From Anaerofustis stercorihominis DSM 17244 (GTDB lineage: Bacteria > Bacillota > Clostridia > Eubacteriales > Anaerofustaceae): a stretch of 64,000 nucleotides of DNA. The position numbers were made by a program, and so were the translations under genes. Positions within the stretch are counted from its first letter, which is position 1; each line of letters starts with the position of its first letter. This document shows positions 48,982-58,164 of this stretch, one piece after another. Below the pieces are notes generated by a model. It ran no database searches. It saw nothing but the letters and a program-made list of their open reading frames with translations, and had not been told where the DNA came from. The stretch covers positions 558,001 through 622,000 of the forward strand of contig NZ_DS560019.1 of NCBI RefSeq assembly GCF_000154825.1, read 5' to 3'.

Positions 48982-49761
48982 ATGGTAAAATTACTCGCAC
49001 TTGATCTTGATAAAACACTTATAAGAGATAATAATACTATATCCGATACAGATAAAAAAGCGATCCAAAAATGTATTGACAGAGGAATAATAGTGAGTAT
49101 CATATCGGGACGAAACGATGCATCTATAAAACCCATCGCTCAAGAGCTAAAAATCATTAAAAACAAGCATATAGGTGTAAACGGAGCCTTACTCCTCGAT
49201 TTCATAAACGGACATGAAGAGCTTATTACTATAGATAATGATATATACGATTATTTAGTAGAAAAATTCAGCGAAGATGACAGAGATTTTATGCCTCTAA
49301 ACAGAGAGGGGTATTTTTATAAAAATGAAGGTCATCTCCTTGATGATGTACGAACTTGGATAGATGATGAAGGACTTATAAAGGGAGATTTGGCTTCCCT
49401 TAAAGACTGCTATAGGATATCGGTTCATTTTGAGGATAAAGAGGATCTTGAATATTTAAAAAGCTATTTACCAAAAAGCATTTACGGAACGGTCGATAGA
49501 AACGTATACGATATAAGACCGACGAAAGTAAATAAATTTACCGGTCTTGAAGCACTAATGAAACACTATGATATCAATAAAAATGAAGTGGCTACCATAG
49601 GGGATCAGGCAAGTGATATAGAGCTTCTTGAAAATACAAAATATTCTTTTGCGGTACAAAATGCAGATGAATTCACAAAGAAAGCAGCTAATTATGTACT
49701 TAAAAAGACTAACAATGAAAATGCGGTAGCGGAAATGATAAATGAATACTTATTAAAATAA
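48982..49761 (+). CDS. Cof-type HAD hydrolase
   Basis: A 259-residue HAD phosphatase of the Cof/YidA (class C2 cap) type. Motif I is LALDLDKTLIRDNN, motif II SIISGRND (about 37), Lys motif III PTKVNKFTGLEAL (about 180) and motif IV TIGDQASDIELL (about 205). The large cap lies between motifs II and III. Relatives dephosphorylate sugar phosphates or flavin intermediates. The ATG at 48982 uses GGAG inside the last codons of the upstream HAD gene, so the two phosphatases are coupled. A hairpin terminator follows. Confidence 0.9.
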   Translation: MVKLLALDLDKTLIRDNNTISDTDKKAIQKCIDRGIIVSIISGRNDASIKPIAQELKIIKNKHIGVNGALLLDFINGHEELITIDNDIYDYLVEKFSEDDRDFMPLNREGYFYKNEGHLLDDVRTWIDDEGLIKGDLASLKDCYRISVHFEDKEDLEYLKSYLPKSIYGTVDRNVYDIRPTKVNKFTGLEALMKHYDINKNEVATIGDQASDIELLENTKYSFAVQNADEFTKKAANYVLKKTNNENAVAEMINEYLLK

Positions 49762-49784
49762 AAACACCCATAAGGGTGTTTTTA
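49761..49784. terminator. Bidirectional terminator after the HAD pair
   Basis: AAACACCC and GGGTGTTTT stem with a very short loop, followed by U-runs; it overlaps the end of the converging membrane-protein gene. Confidence 0.8.
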
Positions 49785-50243
49785 TTCGTTTATTCTATTA
49801 TTTACTCTTACTACAGCAAAGCGACTGATAGGTCCCGCAAAAATAATATTTATAAAAAACGCCGCACAAAAGTTCCTCGGCCATATCAAAAAATAATCAC
49901 TTAAAACATCACCAATATATTCTCCTGCAATCATTGCGCCTGCTACGGTCATGATAAGCGACATTGCTGTAACAATAAAAATCGCATTAAATAACATAAA
50001 TTCACACTCGCTTTCTTCTTCACTTAAGAAAAAATTTATGCATTTATCTTTTAGTTTCCCTACCGCAAAATTTTGAATAAGATATGCAGCTAAAAATACA
50101 AAAGGTAAAGTCCTAAAACTCAACAAAAATGCATTGAAGCTGATTTCACCCATATTTATAAACGTCTCCAATAAATTCATCATAAATACCATGACAAAAC
50201 ACATGGTAAGACCATATATCAAACTCGTTTTTTTGCTTTCCAA
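49782..50243 (-). CDS. DUF2798-like small membrane protein
   Basis: 153 residues with four membrane segments, arranged as a doubled unit: GLTMCFVMVFMMNLLETF... and AIFIVTAMSLIMTVAGAMI.... The pattern of short two-helix repeats with M/N-rich helices and WPRNF before the last helix is that of DUF2798-type proteins, whose function is unknown. The start is a TTG at 50243 with CGGAGGTGAG directly upstream; the longer frame to 50306 runs through the leader hairpin and lacks a ribosome site. It is transcribed alone from an extended -10 promoter. Confidence 0.75.
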   Translation of the reverse strand: MESKKTSLIYGLTMCFVMVFMMNLLETFINMGEISFNAFLLSFRTLPFVFLAAYLIQNFAVGKLKDKCINFFLSEEESECEFMLFNAIFIVTAMSLIMTVAGAMIAGEYIGDVLSDYFLIWPRNFCAAFFINIIFAGPISRFAVVRVNNRINE

Positions 50244-50259
50244 ATTCTCACCTCCGAAT

Positions 50260-50329
50260 AAAAAAATAACGCGCTGCTTTAAACTGGATTTACGCCATAA
50301 AGCCACGCGTTTTTATTATTATATCATAT
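50260..50329 (-). promoter_or_regulatory. Promoter and 5' hairpin leader of the DUF2798 gene
   Basis: An extended -10 (TGATATAAT on the minus strand, near 50320) is followed by a leader that folds at once into a hairpin: ACGCG..GCTTTA pairs with TAAAGC..CGCGT (50269-50310). A U-rich run comes next and then the ribosome site. It looks like a terminator or attenuator at the very 5' end of the transcript. Confidence 0.45.
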
Positions 50330-50464
50330 TTTAAACTTTAGTGTAATATTAAAATTTAATTCAATATAATAAAGTTTAAAATACTAAAAATGTTTACTTT
50401 ATTTATTTAACTACATAAATTATTAAAATAAAACAGTAATTTAATTTCTAATAATTAATGTTAT

Positions 50465-53400
50465 TTAAATTTTTCTATCATTTTTTAAATATAAAACAAT
50501 AAGCAATAATATTATTATTGATACAACAAAAGTAAACATCCATTGCTCAATATTAGATATGTCCTTAGTTTCCGGATTTGAAGTTAAATTTCTTTTAACA
50601 TCTGATGGATTTGATATATTTGATCTACCTGGAGATTTTACTTTGTCTTTTAAAGTATTTATTATAACAAATCCTTTATCAACATCACCTGTTATATTAG
50701 TTTTATATCCATCAACACCTGCTTCTTCAATATAATAATTTATTTCCTTTCCATCTTTATATTTGGGAAGCGGCTTTGATTCAAACACCAAATCCGATTC
50801 ATCCCACACACCATCTTTTGCTGATTTCAATATTATTGTCTCAACAATATTAGAACCATCTTTAATATGTATTTTTATAGAATTTGGTCTTATATTATTT
50901 TTATTGTTATTATCTTTCCATATTTTTGAACCCTTAATATGAGTTACTAAAGTATTTGTATTAATAAAATCTGCAGCACATGTTGTATTCTCATTAATAA
51001 TCCCTTGCTGCACCTCACCAGGAATAGCATACCAATTATTTACAGCTTTCTCGGTAACTTTATATTTAGTCCCTTTTGGAATACCAAGAATCGTTATACT
51101 TTCGTCATGATGAAGAATCAGCTTATCACCACTTCTAATATATCCCGACTTATCTGTACCAAAGAAATAATAATCTCCGGGCAAGTCTTTACCAAATGGA
51201 TCTTTAAGCTCCAAAGTAAATTCAAAATAACGCTTATAATCATTTTCTGTTAAATTTTTACCAATAACACGTTTACTAACTTTTAATTTTCCTTTTTCAA
51301 CATCTTTATCGTTTTTATCTGTCACTACGACAATATTTATTAAGCTAAATAATCCCGTAATATCTTCATCTATTTTTTCTTTATTTGCACTATTATTAAC
51401 AGTATTACCATAAAAAGGTTTTACTAAAGCTTGATAATTCTGTTTGACACGAGTTCGAATAAAACCTTTATCTGTTACAAAAAATGGATAAAAATTTTTA
51501 CCTCCGTCTTCATCATGCAAACCATAACTAATAACTGCATTCATATCATAATGAAGGTTCATACTTTGATTAATATTATCTGTATCTTCCAAAATAATAT
51601 CTTTCCATCCATTAATATCAAACTTTCCACTTTTTTGATATTGTGCATAAGCAGTAATATCTCGAAGTGTTATATTAACTGTTTCATCTGATGCATATTT
51701 AACCATATTTTGAGTTAATTTACCAACACCTGCCATAACAGTAATGCCATCATCACTGGATCCTGCATCAGCATAAATAGAATAAATGCCGACTACCACC
51801 GGGATTTTTTTATTATTAACCTCATAACCTTTAGGAGCTTTTACTTCTTTTAAATAATACCGATCACAAGAAGTTCTTGCCCATTCAATCTTCGCATACC
51901 CTTCTTTCACAGTAGCATCATCCTTCATTGGAACCGACGGCTTAAATATTAGCACACCATCTTTACCATCTACATTAGCTGTAATACCACTGGCGGCAAC
52001 TTTATCATTATCCATTCTAACAAGCTGAAACTCCGCTCCATTAACAGCTATGCCATTTTGATCAACTTTCCAAACACGTAGCTCTCGTTGCTCATTCGGA
52101 ATATATATAAGAGAACTAAACCTACGAGTAAACTGATCTACATTCATTAAACTGAAACCACGTTGGTCATATCCGTTATCTTGATCATATACTTGACCAT
52201 TAGACGGTATTTGATAAACTTCTTTAGCTATATCATTTATGGTTTTTCCATTATTTAGCTGATATCTAATATACTTACCCAATTCATCATAGCGCTCTTT
52301 CGAACTTTTTGCTTTTATATTTAATTTTTCAAATACTGATGAATTGATAATGGCATAAACCATTTTCATATCACCTTTTGCATTATTTAACTGATATCTA
52401 TCGGCTCTTCCCGGTAAATCAAACAAATTACCATTAAGTCTATCTGTTAACTCATCCCATTCCAAATACCAATGCGGAGTATTTAAATCATTGTCAGCAC
52501 ATTGAGTTAATGAAGCAATTAAGACTGCAAATCGCCAACTCAGTGCGGATCTATCCTCCGGAGTAACCTTATTAAAGCCCTTTGTATTACTACCGTATAA
52601 TGCTGTCCATTTTAAACTTTCTTGTTCATATAGCATAGGAATAGCAACTACAAGTCCATTTTCCTGTTCATCCAAACTTATTTTTGTATCGCTAGCATTA
52701 ATATCTCCGGAACCGGTATCAAATTTTCCATACGTAACATTACTATTTCCTTGAATTGTAGAAGCAAAGCTTGCATAGGCACCTGTAGCCCACTTGTTAT
52801 TAACAATTAACATATTATTATTATAATCATACTCTAAAACAATATCCACAGGAAGTGTTCTATAACCAACCGGAGTCTTTGTTTCTTTTAAAATATAATA
52901 CTTAATATTGTTATTATGATACCGATCAGTAAAGTTAAAAGGACGTTCGTTTATATCAGTTTCTTCCGGTTCTATAAACTCAGCTAAACCGTTCTCATCT
53001 GTTTTTAAATGAGCTAGAACACCATTTTTAATCTCATATTTACCATTATTATTTTTTATAGGTAATCCTTTGCTATTTAAAGATGCTTCATATAATTCAA
53101 ATTCTACATCTTTTAAAGGATTACCTTCCTGATCAACTTTTTTAATTTGATGATGTAATGCAGGTACTAAATTAAAACGTAAATCAATACTTGAATCATA
53201 ATTACCACGCTCTAAATAAAACATTTTTAAAACATGGTTTGTATTACTTGCGAAAGTATTTCCGGACCAATCAACACTATCTTCTTTTCCTGCATCTTTA
53301 AATAATTGCCTTAATGTAGTTTTTGTTACTAATCCGGATGTATTCTCAGGATTATCATGATCGTAATTAGGAATACCTTTTGTATCAAAACTACGACCAA

Positions 53401-54637
53401 TTATAACATCTCCGCTAGCAAAATCAATTACTCCGTAAATTTCACTATGTACTCCACCTAAGTCTAAAACCAACACATCATCAATATATACCCATACATC
53501 ATCGTCTCCGGAAAATTGGAAAGTCATAGGTTGTTTCCCCGATATCCCTTGATTGACTAATCCACTAGATGGCTGTCTAAAATCAACATCAACTGTCATA
53601 CCTAAATGATGATTCATTGTATTTCCCGAGCATGCGACACTACTCGTTAATTCATTATTACTATTTACTCCATCGAATACTTCTTTACCTGTATTAAAAG
53701 GAAAAAAATTACCTACGCTATTCTCAGCATCCGTTCTCACTGTTGCAGGTGCATCATAAAGCTTAAAATTTCCGTCACTCTTTATTTCACTTCTATCATT
53801 ATCATCTCTTGTCGAAGTATTCTTTTCAAATTCAGCAAAGTTTTCTCTCATATTATAATAATAGTACCCTTCGCCATCAACTTGAAATAAACCAGTTACA
53901 TTTTCATAACTCTTTTTATAACCATTATTTTTTTGAAGATCAAATAAGTAATCCAAAGATTCCTTTCCTTTTTCTAATGTTTGACTAGATGCCTTCTCCC
54001 AATTATTTATAACTGTCTCACTTATATTCTGAACCCCTTCTTCTTTATAATCCTCATAAGAAGTAACTCCACTTTGATGAGTACCTGCGTATTTATATTC
54101 TGTAATATCCTCCCAGTTTCTTTCATCTTTATTCCCGGTCAATTTTTTTCGAGCTGCATTTGTATTAATAACAGGGTAACCATCTACAAGAGTTGATTTG
54201 ACTATTCCTTCCATACCAGCATATTTTTTACCGTATGCTGTATTTTCACCAGCTCCTTTATTCCAAAGCCCCGCATGTACAACACCATCCCCAAATATTA
54301 AAAGGTGATTACTATTAATACCTTTATTCCAATTATCAGGTCCCGAATAAAGACCCGTTGTACCCCATGGACCTGGGTATTGCCTAGGGTGTGCTTCATT
54401 CTCTTTTGAAAGTATATCACCTTTTGTCGGATTTTCTGTTTCTACCCAATAATCAAATAGATTTATTTTTACGCCGTCAGGATTTACTCCTTTAACAATA
54501 TGCTGATTTAAAACATCATCAGAAAGCGGAGTGCTTGCATTAACAGTAAGAACAGGTATCCATATAGATGCTATAACAAATAAAAATATTAAAAATACTT
54601 TCCTTCTTATATTTAATTTTTTATTATATAATTTCAT
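50465..54637 (-). CDS. Large fibro-slime / Cna-B surface adhesin
   Basis: A 1390-residue surface protein. Signal peptide (residues 1-35). N-terminal adhesin region to about 490 with the fibro-slime signature FSGDDDVWVYIDDVLVLDLG (about 375) followed by GGVHSEIYGVIDFASGDV. A SpaA/Cna-B fold at about 495-590 (KKVDQEGNPLKDVEFELYE), a middle region, a second Cna-B at about 850 (VWKVDQNGIAVNGAEFQLV), a third beta-domain at about 1119 (KVSKRVIGKNLTENDYKRYF) and a fourth Cna-B at about 1232 (GSKIWKDNNNKNNIRPNSI). Such domains often carry isopeptide bonds and occur in pilins and adhesins. The end has SNPETKDISN, a membrane helix and RKI, an atypical sorting signal. Start ATG with AAGGATGATATT upstream. 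No sortase gene is nearby. Confidence 0.87.
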   Translation of the reverse strand: MKLYNKKLNIRRKVFLIFLFVIASIWIPVLTVNASTPLSDDVLNQHIVKGVNPDGVKINLFDYWVETENPTKGDILSKENEAHPRQYPGPWGTTGLYSGPDNWNKGINSNHLLIFGDGVVHAGLWNKGAGENTAYGKKYAGMEGIVKSTLVDGYPVINTNAARKKLTGNKDERNWEDITEYKYAGTHQSGVTSYEDYKEEGVQNISETVINNWEKASSQTLEKGKESLDYLFDLQKNNGYKKSYENVTGLFQVDGEGYYYYNMRENFAEFEKNTSTRDDNDRSEIKSDGNFKLYDAPATVRTDAENSVGNFFPFNTGKEVFDGVNSNNELTSSVACSGNTMNHHLGMTVDVDFRQPSSGLVNQGISGKQPMTFQFSGDDDVWVYIDDVLVLDLGGVHSEIYGVIDFASGDVIIGRSFDTKGIPNYDHDNPENTSGLVTKTTLRQLFKDAGKEDSVDWSGNTFASNTNHVLKMFYLERGNYDSSIDLRFNLVPALHHQIKKVDQEGNPLKDVEFELYEASLNSKGLPIKNNNGKYEIKNGVLAHLKTDENGLAEFIEPEETDINERPFNFTDRYHNNNIKYYILKETKTPVGYRTLPVDIVLEYDYNNNMLIVNNKWATGAYASFASTIQGNSNVTYGKFDTGSGDINASDTKISLDEQENGLVVAIPMLYEQESLKWTALYGSNTKGFNKVTPEDRSALSWRFAVLIASLTQCADNDLNTPHWYLEWDELTDRLNGNLFDLPGRADRYQLNNAKGDMKMVYAIINSSVFEKLNIKAKSSKERYDELGKYIRYQLNNGKTINDIAKEVYQIPSNGQVYDQDNGYDQRGFSLMNVDQFTRRFSSLIYIPNEQRELRVWKVDQNGIAVNGAEFQLVRMDNDKVAASGITANVDGKDGVLIFKPSVPMKDDATVKEGYAKIEWARTSCDRYYLKEVKAPKGYEVNNKKIPVVVGIYSIYADAGSSDDGITVMAGVGKLTQNMVKYASDETVNITLRDITAYAQYQKSGKFDINGWKDIILEDTDNINQSMNLHYDMNAVISYGLHDEDGGKNFYPFFVTDKGFIRTRVKQNYQALVKPFYGNTVNNSANKEKIDEDITGLFSLINIVVVTDKNDKDVEKGKLKVSKRVIGKNLTENDYKRYFEFTLELKDPFGKDLPGDYYFFGTDKSGYIRSGDKLILHHDESITILGIPKGTKYKVTEKAVNNWYAIPGEVQQGIINENTTCAADFINTNTLVTHIKGSKIWKDNNNKNNIRPNSIKIHIKDGSNIVETIILKSAKDGVWDESDLVFESKPLPKYKDGKEINYYIEEAGVDGYKTNITGDVDKGFVIINTLKDKVKSPGRSNISNPSDVKRNLTSNPETKDISNIEQWMFTFVVSIIILLLIVLYLKNDRKI

Positions 54638-55195
54638 ACAATATCATCCTTTTTATTAATAAAATTTTATTTTTTTATAATGTATATATCAAACATCATA
54701 AATGCATATTACAAAAAGTATACATTTTGTATACATTTTGTAAAAACTTAATACATTCACTAAAATATTATTTGATTACTCGTTATATCTAAATATAAAT
54801 ACAATTTGATACAAATATCAATTTAATATGTATTAATAAAAGACGTTACAAAATGTATATTTTTTGTAACGTCTTGTTAAAAATAATATTTAAATGTTTT
54901 TTCCATTATAGCAAATACAATTTATAACAAACAATACCCATCTGTTAAGGTCAGTATATAGCTATATTATATTTATATGGTTAAAAACAAATTAAAAAGT
55001 TAAAGAATAAAATATTATAAACAAAAAAATAAATAACACCCCAAATAATATTAGGGTGTTATTTACATTTATAATATTTTCTTTAAAAACCGTCTAAATC
55101 AATTAGATACTCAGCACATTTTACAACATAATGATTACATTTTATAATCACTATATACAAAAATACAACATCACTATTGTTTTCTTGTTAATATT
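54638..55195. other. 558-bp regulatory region upstream of the adhesin gene
   Basis: No gene. It contains an operator-like block at 54709-54743 (TTACAAAA...TTTTGTAA, with GTATAC-ATTTT-GTATAC inside) 72-106 bp before the adhesin ATG, and a perfect 14-bp palindrome (AAGACGTTACAAAA at 54840-54853 with its complement at 54862-54875). The terminator of the next gene lies at 55031-55064. The rest is AT-rich. Confidence 0.6.
55031..55064 (-). terminator. Terminator of the rplI-dnaB operon
   Basis: AAATAACACCC and GGGTGTTATTT arms, followed on the minus strand by a U-rich run; about 130 nt after the last gene. Confidence 0.7.
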
Positions 55196-55795
55196 TTATT
55201 CGTCATAAGAACCATATTCGAATTCAAAATCATCATCATAATTGATTTCATTCTTAACAGGAACTTCTCTTTTCCTTTTTATATTATTCATGGATCTGGA
55301 AACCACATTTACATTTTTCTTTTGCTTTGGTTTACTTATTTTTTTCTCGCTTCTTCTAACAGGTTCAGGGTAATCTTCATCAACACTTGTTCTGATTTGC
55401 TGAGTTAAGGACGACGCCTTTTCGAAATGAAGTGCTTCTCCCTCTTCATCCTCTACATCCAGAAGTGAAGAACTGTAATCCTCCTTAATATCATCATAAG
55501 TACTTACCCTGGGTTTAATAGGTTCCGGTTCATATTCTTCGTAATAATCCACAGGTTTATTGATTTCTTTTCTTATTTCTTCAATAGGACTGGTATCTTC
55601 TTCTTCATAATATATTTCTTCTTCAAGCTGATCTTTTGTATATTTTGTAAAGAAAAACAGTCCCGCAAATATAATAAGAGCAACAAGAATAAGGAATACA
55701 TTACCTAAGATGTAAAGTACTCCGGAAACCAACATCGTACCCGCTAGAGGAACCAGCACTCTTAAAATAAAGTCCTTTTCAAAAATATCTCTCAT
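55196..55795 (-). CDS. Hypothetical membrane protein with charged cytoplasmic tail
   Basis: Not a recognised family. 199 residues: two adjacent membrane helices (about residues 12-48, VLVPLAGTMLVSGVLYILGN and LILVALIIFAGLFFFTKYT), then a 150-residue low-complexity acidic/basic tail, first Glu/Tyr-rich (EEEIYYEEED), then Lys/Arg-rich (KKISKPKQKKN), ending EFEYGSYDE. The tail is predicted disordered and cytoplasmic. It starts 13 nt after the dnaB stop with AGGAGATG upstream and so is the last gene of the rplI-dnaB operon. A role in tethering or division is conceivable, but nothing shows it. Confidence 0.75.
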   Translation of the reverse strand: MRDIFEKDFILRVLVPLAGTMLVSGVLYILGNVFLILVALIIFAGLFFFTKYTKDQLEEEIYYEEEDTSPIEEIRKEINKPVDYYEEYEPEPIKPRVSTYDDIKEDYSSSLLDVEDEEGEALHFEKASSLTQQIRTSVDEDYPEPVRRSEKKISKPKQKKNVNVVSRSMNNIKRKREVPVKNEINYDDDFEFEYGSYDE

Positions 55796-55808
55796 TTATT
55801 TTCATCTC

Positions 55809-57182
55809 CTAAACTAAATTATCATCACTATACGCTTCAGAACTCGTAGGATCATCTTCAACGGTGATGAATTTTGTGTATTCTCCATGGAACTTAAGCT
55901 TAACGGTTCCAACGCTGCCATTTCTATGTTTAGCAATTATTACTTCCGTAGAATCATCCTCACTCTCCGGATTATAATATTTATCTCTGTATAAAAGCAT
56001 TACAAGGTCGGCATCCTGCTCGATCGCTCCCGACTCTCTAAGGTCTGAAAGCATAGGTCTTTTATTCGTTCTGGCTTCCGGTCCACGGGATAACTGACTA
56101 AGAGCTATTACCGGACATCCAAGTTCTTTTGCTATTCCCTTTAAAGTCCTTGAAATAGTGGAAATTTCCTGCTGCCTGCTCTCAACTCTTTCATTTATGG
56201 TCATAAGCTGCAAGTAGTCAATGATAATTAGATCCAGACCTTCGGTAGCTTTAAGCTTTCTGCACTTTCTTCTAAGCTCTCCAACAGAAATCCCCGACGT
56301 ATCATTAATAAACAATTTTACATCATTTTCTCTTATTGTCCTTACCATATCGTATAAACTCGACCATTCGCTTGGGAATATATTTGCTATCCTAAGTCTT
56401 GAAGAATCCACTTCGGCTTCCCCTGACATAATTCTGTTAGCCAGCTGTTTCGTAGGCATTTCAAGTGAGAATATTGCAACTGCCTGCTTATGTCTTATAG
56501 CCGCATTTTGAGCTATATTAACAGCAAGCGCGGTCTTACCCATACTTGGTCTGGCGGCGATAAGCACAAGATCCCCTTTTTGAAATCCGGATGTAATATC
56601 ATCTATTGCTTCAAAACCGGAAGGAACACCTATGACTTTTTCATCCAGCTTTTGAATTCTGTTAAGTTCATTAACAGCATCGCTGACCGCATCTGATAGT
56701 TTTGTAAAATCGGTAGTATTATTATCCATGGATATATCATAAACCGACTTTTGAGCTCTTTCTATCATTGAAGACGCATCATCTTCATTTGCATAACATT
56801 TATCTATGACATCTCCAAGTTCCCTTATAAGCCTTCGCCTTATAGATTTCTCTTTTATGATATCACAGTAGTGCTCTATATTATTTGTCGATACTACACT
56901 ATCACCTATTTTTGTTAAAAATTCATAACCGCCTATCTTATCAAATACACCATTTTCTTTCAGTTCATTTGAAAGAGTAAGCGCATCTACAGCCTTACCT
57001 CTGTCCGAAAGGGCCAAAACTGCTTTATAAACCCATTTATGCTGATCATCATAAAAATCATCTACACTTAAAACTTCTCTTACTACACTTATAGTTTCAC
57101 TGTTTATTAATGTGCATCCAAGAACACATCTTTCCGCTTCACTGTTATGAGGCATAACTTTTAAGCTTAGTTTATCTGCCAC
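55809..57182 (-). CDS. dnaB: Replicative DNA helicase
   Basis: Hexameric 5'-3' helicase at the replication fork (called dnaC in Bacillus). N-terminal primase-interacting domain (PHNSEAERCVLGC..., to about residue 105). RecA-like ATPase with Walker A ARPSMGKTALA (about 208-218), Walker B LDLIIIDYLQLM (about 310) and the arginine-finger region SDLRESGAIEQDADLVMLLYR. Length 457. GTG start with AAGGAG upstream, 36 nt after rplI. The rplI-dnaB order is conserved in Firmicutes. Confidence 0.97.
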   Translation of the reverse strand: MADKLSLKVMPHNSEAERCVLGCTLINSETISVVREVLSVDDFYDDQHKWVYKAVLALSDRGKAVDALTLSNELKENGVFDKIGGYEFLTKIGDSVVSTNNIEHYCDIIKEKSIRRRLIRELGDVIDKCYANEDDASSMIERAQKSVYDISMDNNTTDFTKLSDAVSDAVNELNRIQKLDEKVIGVPSGFEAIDDITSGFQKGDLVLIAARPSMGKTALAVNIAQNAAIRHKQAVAIFSLEMPTKQLANRIMSGEAEVDSSRLRIANIFPSEWSSLYDMVRTIRENDVKLFINDTSGISVGELRRKCRKLKATEGLDLIIIDYLQLMTINERVESRQQEISTISRTLKGIAKELGCPVIALSQLSRGPEARTNKRPMLSDLRESGAIEQDADLVMLLYRDKYYNPESEDDSTEVIIAKHRNGSVGTVKLKFHGEYTKFITVEDDPTSSEAYSDDNLV

Positions 57183-57218
57183 TTCCCGACTCCTTACTCG
57201 ATTTACTATATATTTTAA

Positions 57219-57662
57219 TTATTCACTTACTACGTTGATTTTAACCATCGCTTCTATATCTTCAAAAAGCTTTACTTTTACCTTATGTTCGCCTTCGGTT
57301 TTGATATTGTCCATTACGATTTTTCTTTTATCAACCTCTGCCCCACTTGCTTTCTTTATAGCATCGCTTACGTCCATTGATGTAACAGAGCCGTAAAGCT
57401 TTCCGTCAGGACCCGATTTTGCCTTTAAATCAACAGATATTTTTTCAAGTTCAGCTTTTGCCTTTTTCGCATCATCGATTAACTTTTCTCTGTTTTCATT
57501 TTCAAGCCTTATTTCTTCTTCAAGCTTTTCTATATTTGCTTTTGTGGCTTCAACTGCCTTACCGTTCTTAAGTAAGAAATTATTTGCATATCCGGTTTTT
57601 ACATTTTTGATTTCTCTTTTTTTACCTATACCTTTTATATCTTCAAGTAATATAACTTTCAC
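57219..57662 (-). CDS. rplI: 50S ribosomal protein L9
   Basis: Ribosomal protein of the large subunit with two domains. The N-terminal RNA-binding domain [18 protein letters not shown]...[14 protein letters not shown] (residues 1-50) is followed by a long connecting helix and a C-terminal domain with [17 protein letters not shown] (about 93). Length 147. GTG start with GGAGG upstream. First gene of the rplI-dnaB operon; the rpsF-ssb-rpsR group usually near it is not in view. Confidence 0.97.
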   Translation of the reverse strand: MKVILLEDIKGIGKKREIKNVKTGYANNFLLKNGKAVEATKANIEKLEEEIRLENENREKLIDDAKKAKAELEKISVDLKAKSGPDGKLYGSVTSMDVSDAIKKASGAEVDKRKIVMDNIKTEGEHKVKVKLFEDIEAMVKINVVSE

Positions 57663-57695
57663 GTCTAATCCTCCATACTGTATTAATTATTAAAC

Positions 57696-57701
57696 ATTAT
57701 A
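57696..57701 (-). promoter_or_regulatory. -10 element of the rplI promoter
   Basis: TATAAT preceded by TGC (extended -10) on the minus strand, 34 bp before rplI; the -35 is weak (TTATAA at 18 bp). Confidence 0.5.
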
Positions 57702-57786
57702 GCACAGTTTATATTAAAATTATAATGGTTTTTGATTAAGAAAACATTAAGATAATCAGATTTAAAGGTTAGTTTAAGATACTTCC

Positions 57787-57815
57787 TTGACTATTCAATC
57801 CAAAAAAAGTAAAAT
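57787..57815 (+). promoter_or_regulatory. Promoter of gatC-ispE
   Basis: TTGACT (57787-57792) and TAAAAT (57810-57815), 17 bp apart, 38 bp before the gatC ATG. Confidence 0.65.
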
Positions 57816-57852
57816 ATAGAATAATATAAATTATAGGATAAAGGAGTATATT

Positions 57853-58137
57853 ATGAAAGTAAGTAAAGATGATGTACTATATACTGCATCTCTTGCCAAG
57901 ATTGATATAGATGAAAAAGACGTTGAGGCATACAGAGATACTCTTACAAAACAGCTTGAATATGCTAAATCTTTAGATAATGTAGATACAGAAAATGTAA
58001 AACCTTTAGCACACGTACTGGACCTTGAAAATGTAGTCAGAGAAGATGAAGTAAAAGAAGGACTTAACATAAAAGAAGCTTTACAAAATGCACCGGATAA
58101 AGACGGCAGATGTATTAACGTACCAAAGATGTTATAA
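57853..58137 (+). CDS. gatC: Aspartyl/glutamyl-tRNA amidotransferase subunit C
   Basis: Small stabilising subunit of GatCAB, which converts Glu-tRNA(Gln) and Asp-tRNA(Asn) to the amidated forms. 94 residues with the family layout: VSKDDVLYTASLAKIDID..., DTLTKQLEYAKSLDNVDTENV (about 30-50), LENVVREDEV, and the C-terminal ALQNAPDKDGRCINVPKML. The ATG has AAAGGAG upstream. It is not followed by gatA-gatB as in many genomes but by ispE 27 nt downstream, so the catalytic subunits must be elsewhere. It shares the promoter at 57.79 kb. Confidence 0.92.
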   Translation: MKVSKDDVLYTASLAKIDIDEKDVEAYRDTLTKQLEYAKSLDNVDTENVKPLAHVLDLENVVREDEVKEGLNIKEALQNAPDKDGRCINVPKML

Positions 58138-58164
58138 ATTTTTTTAAGTAAGCGAAGGTAAAAC

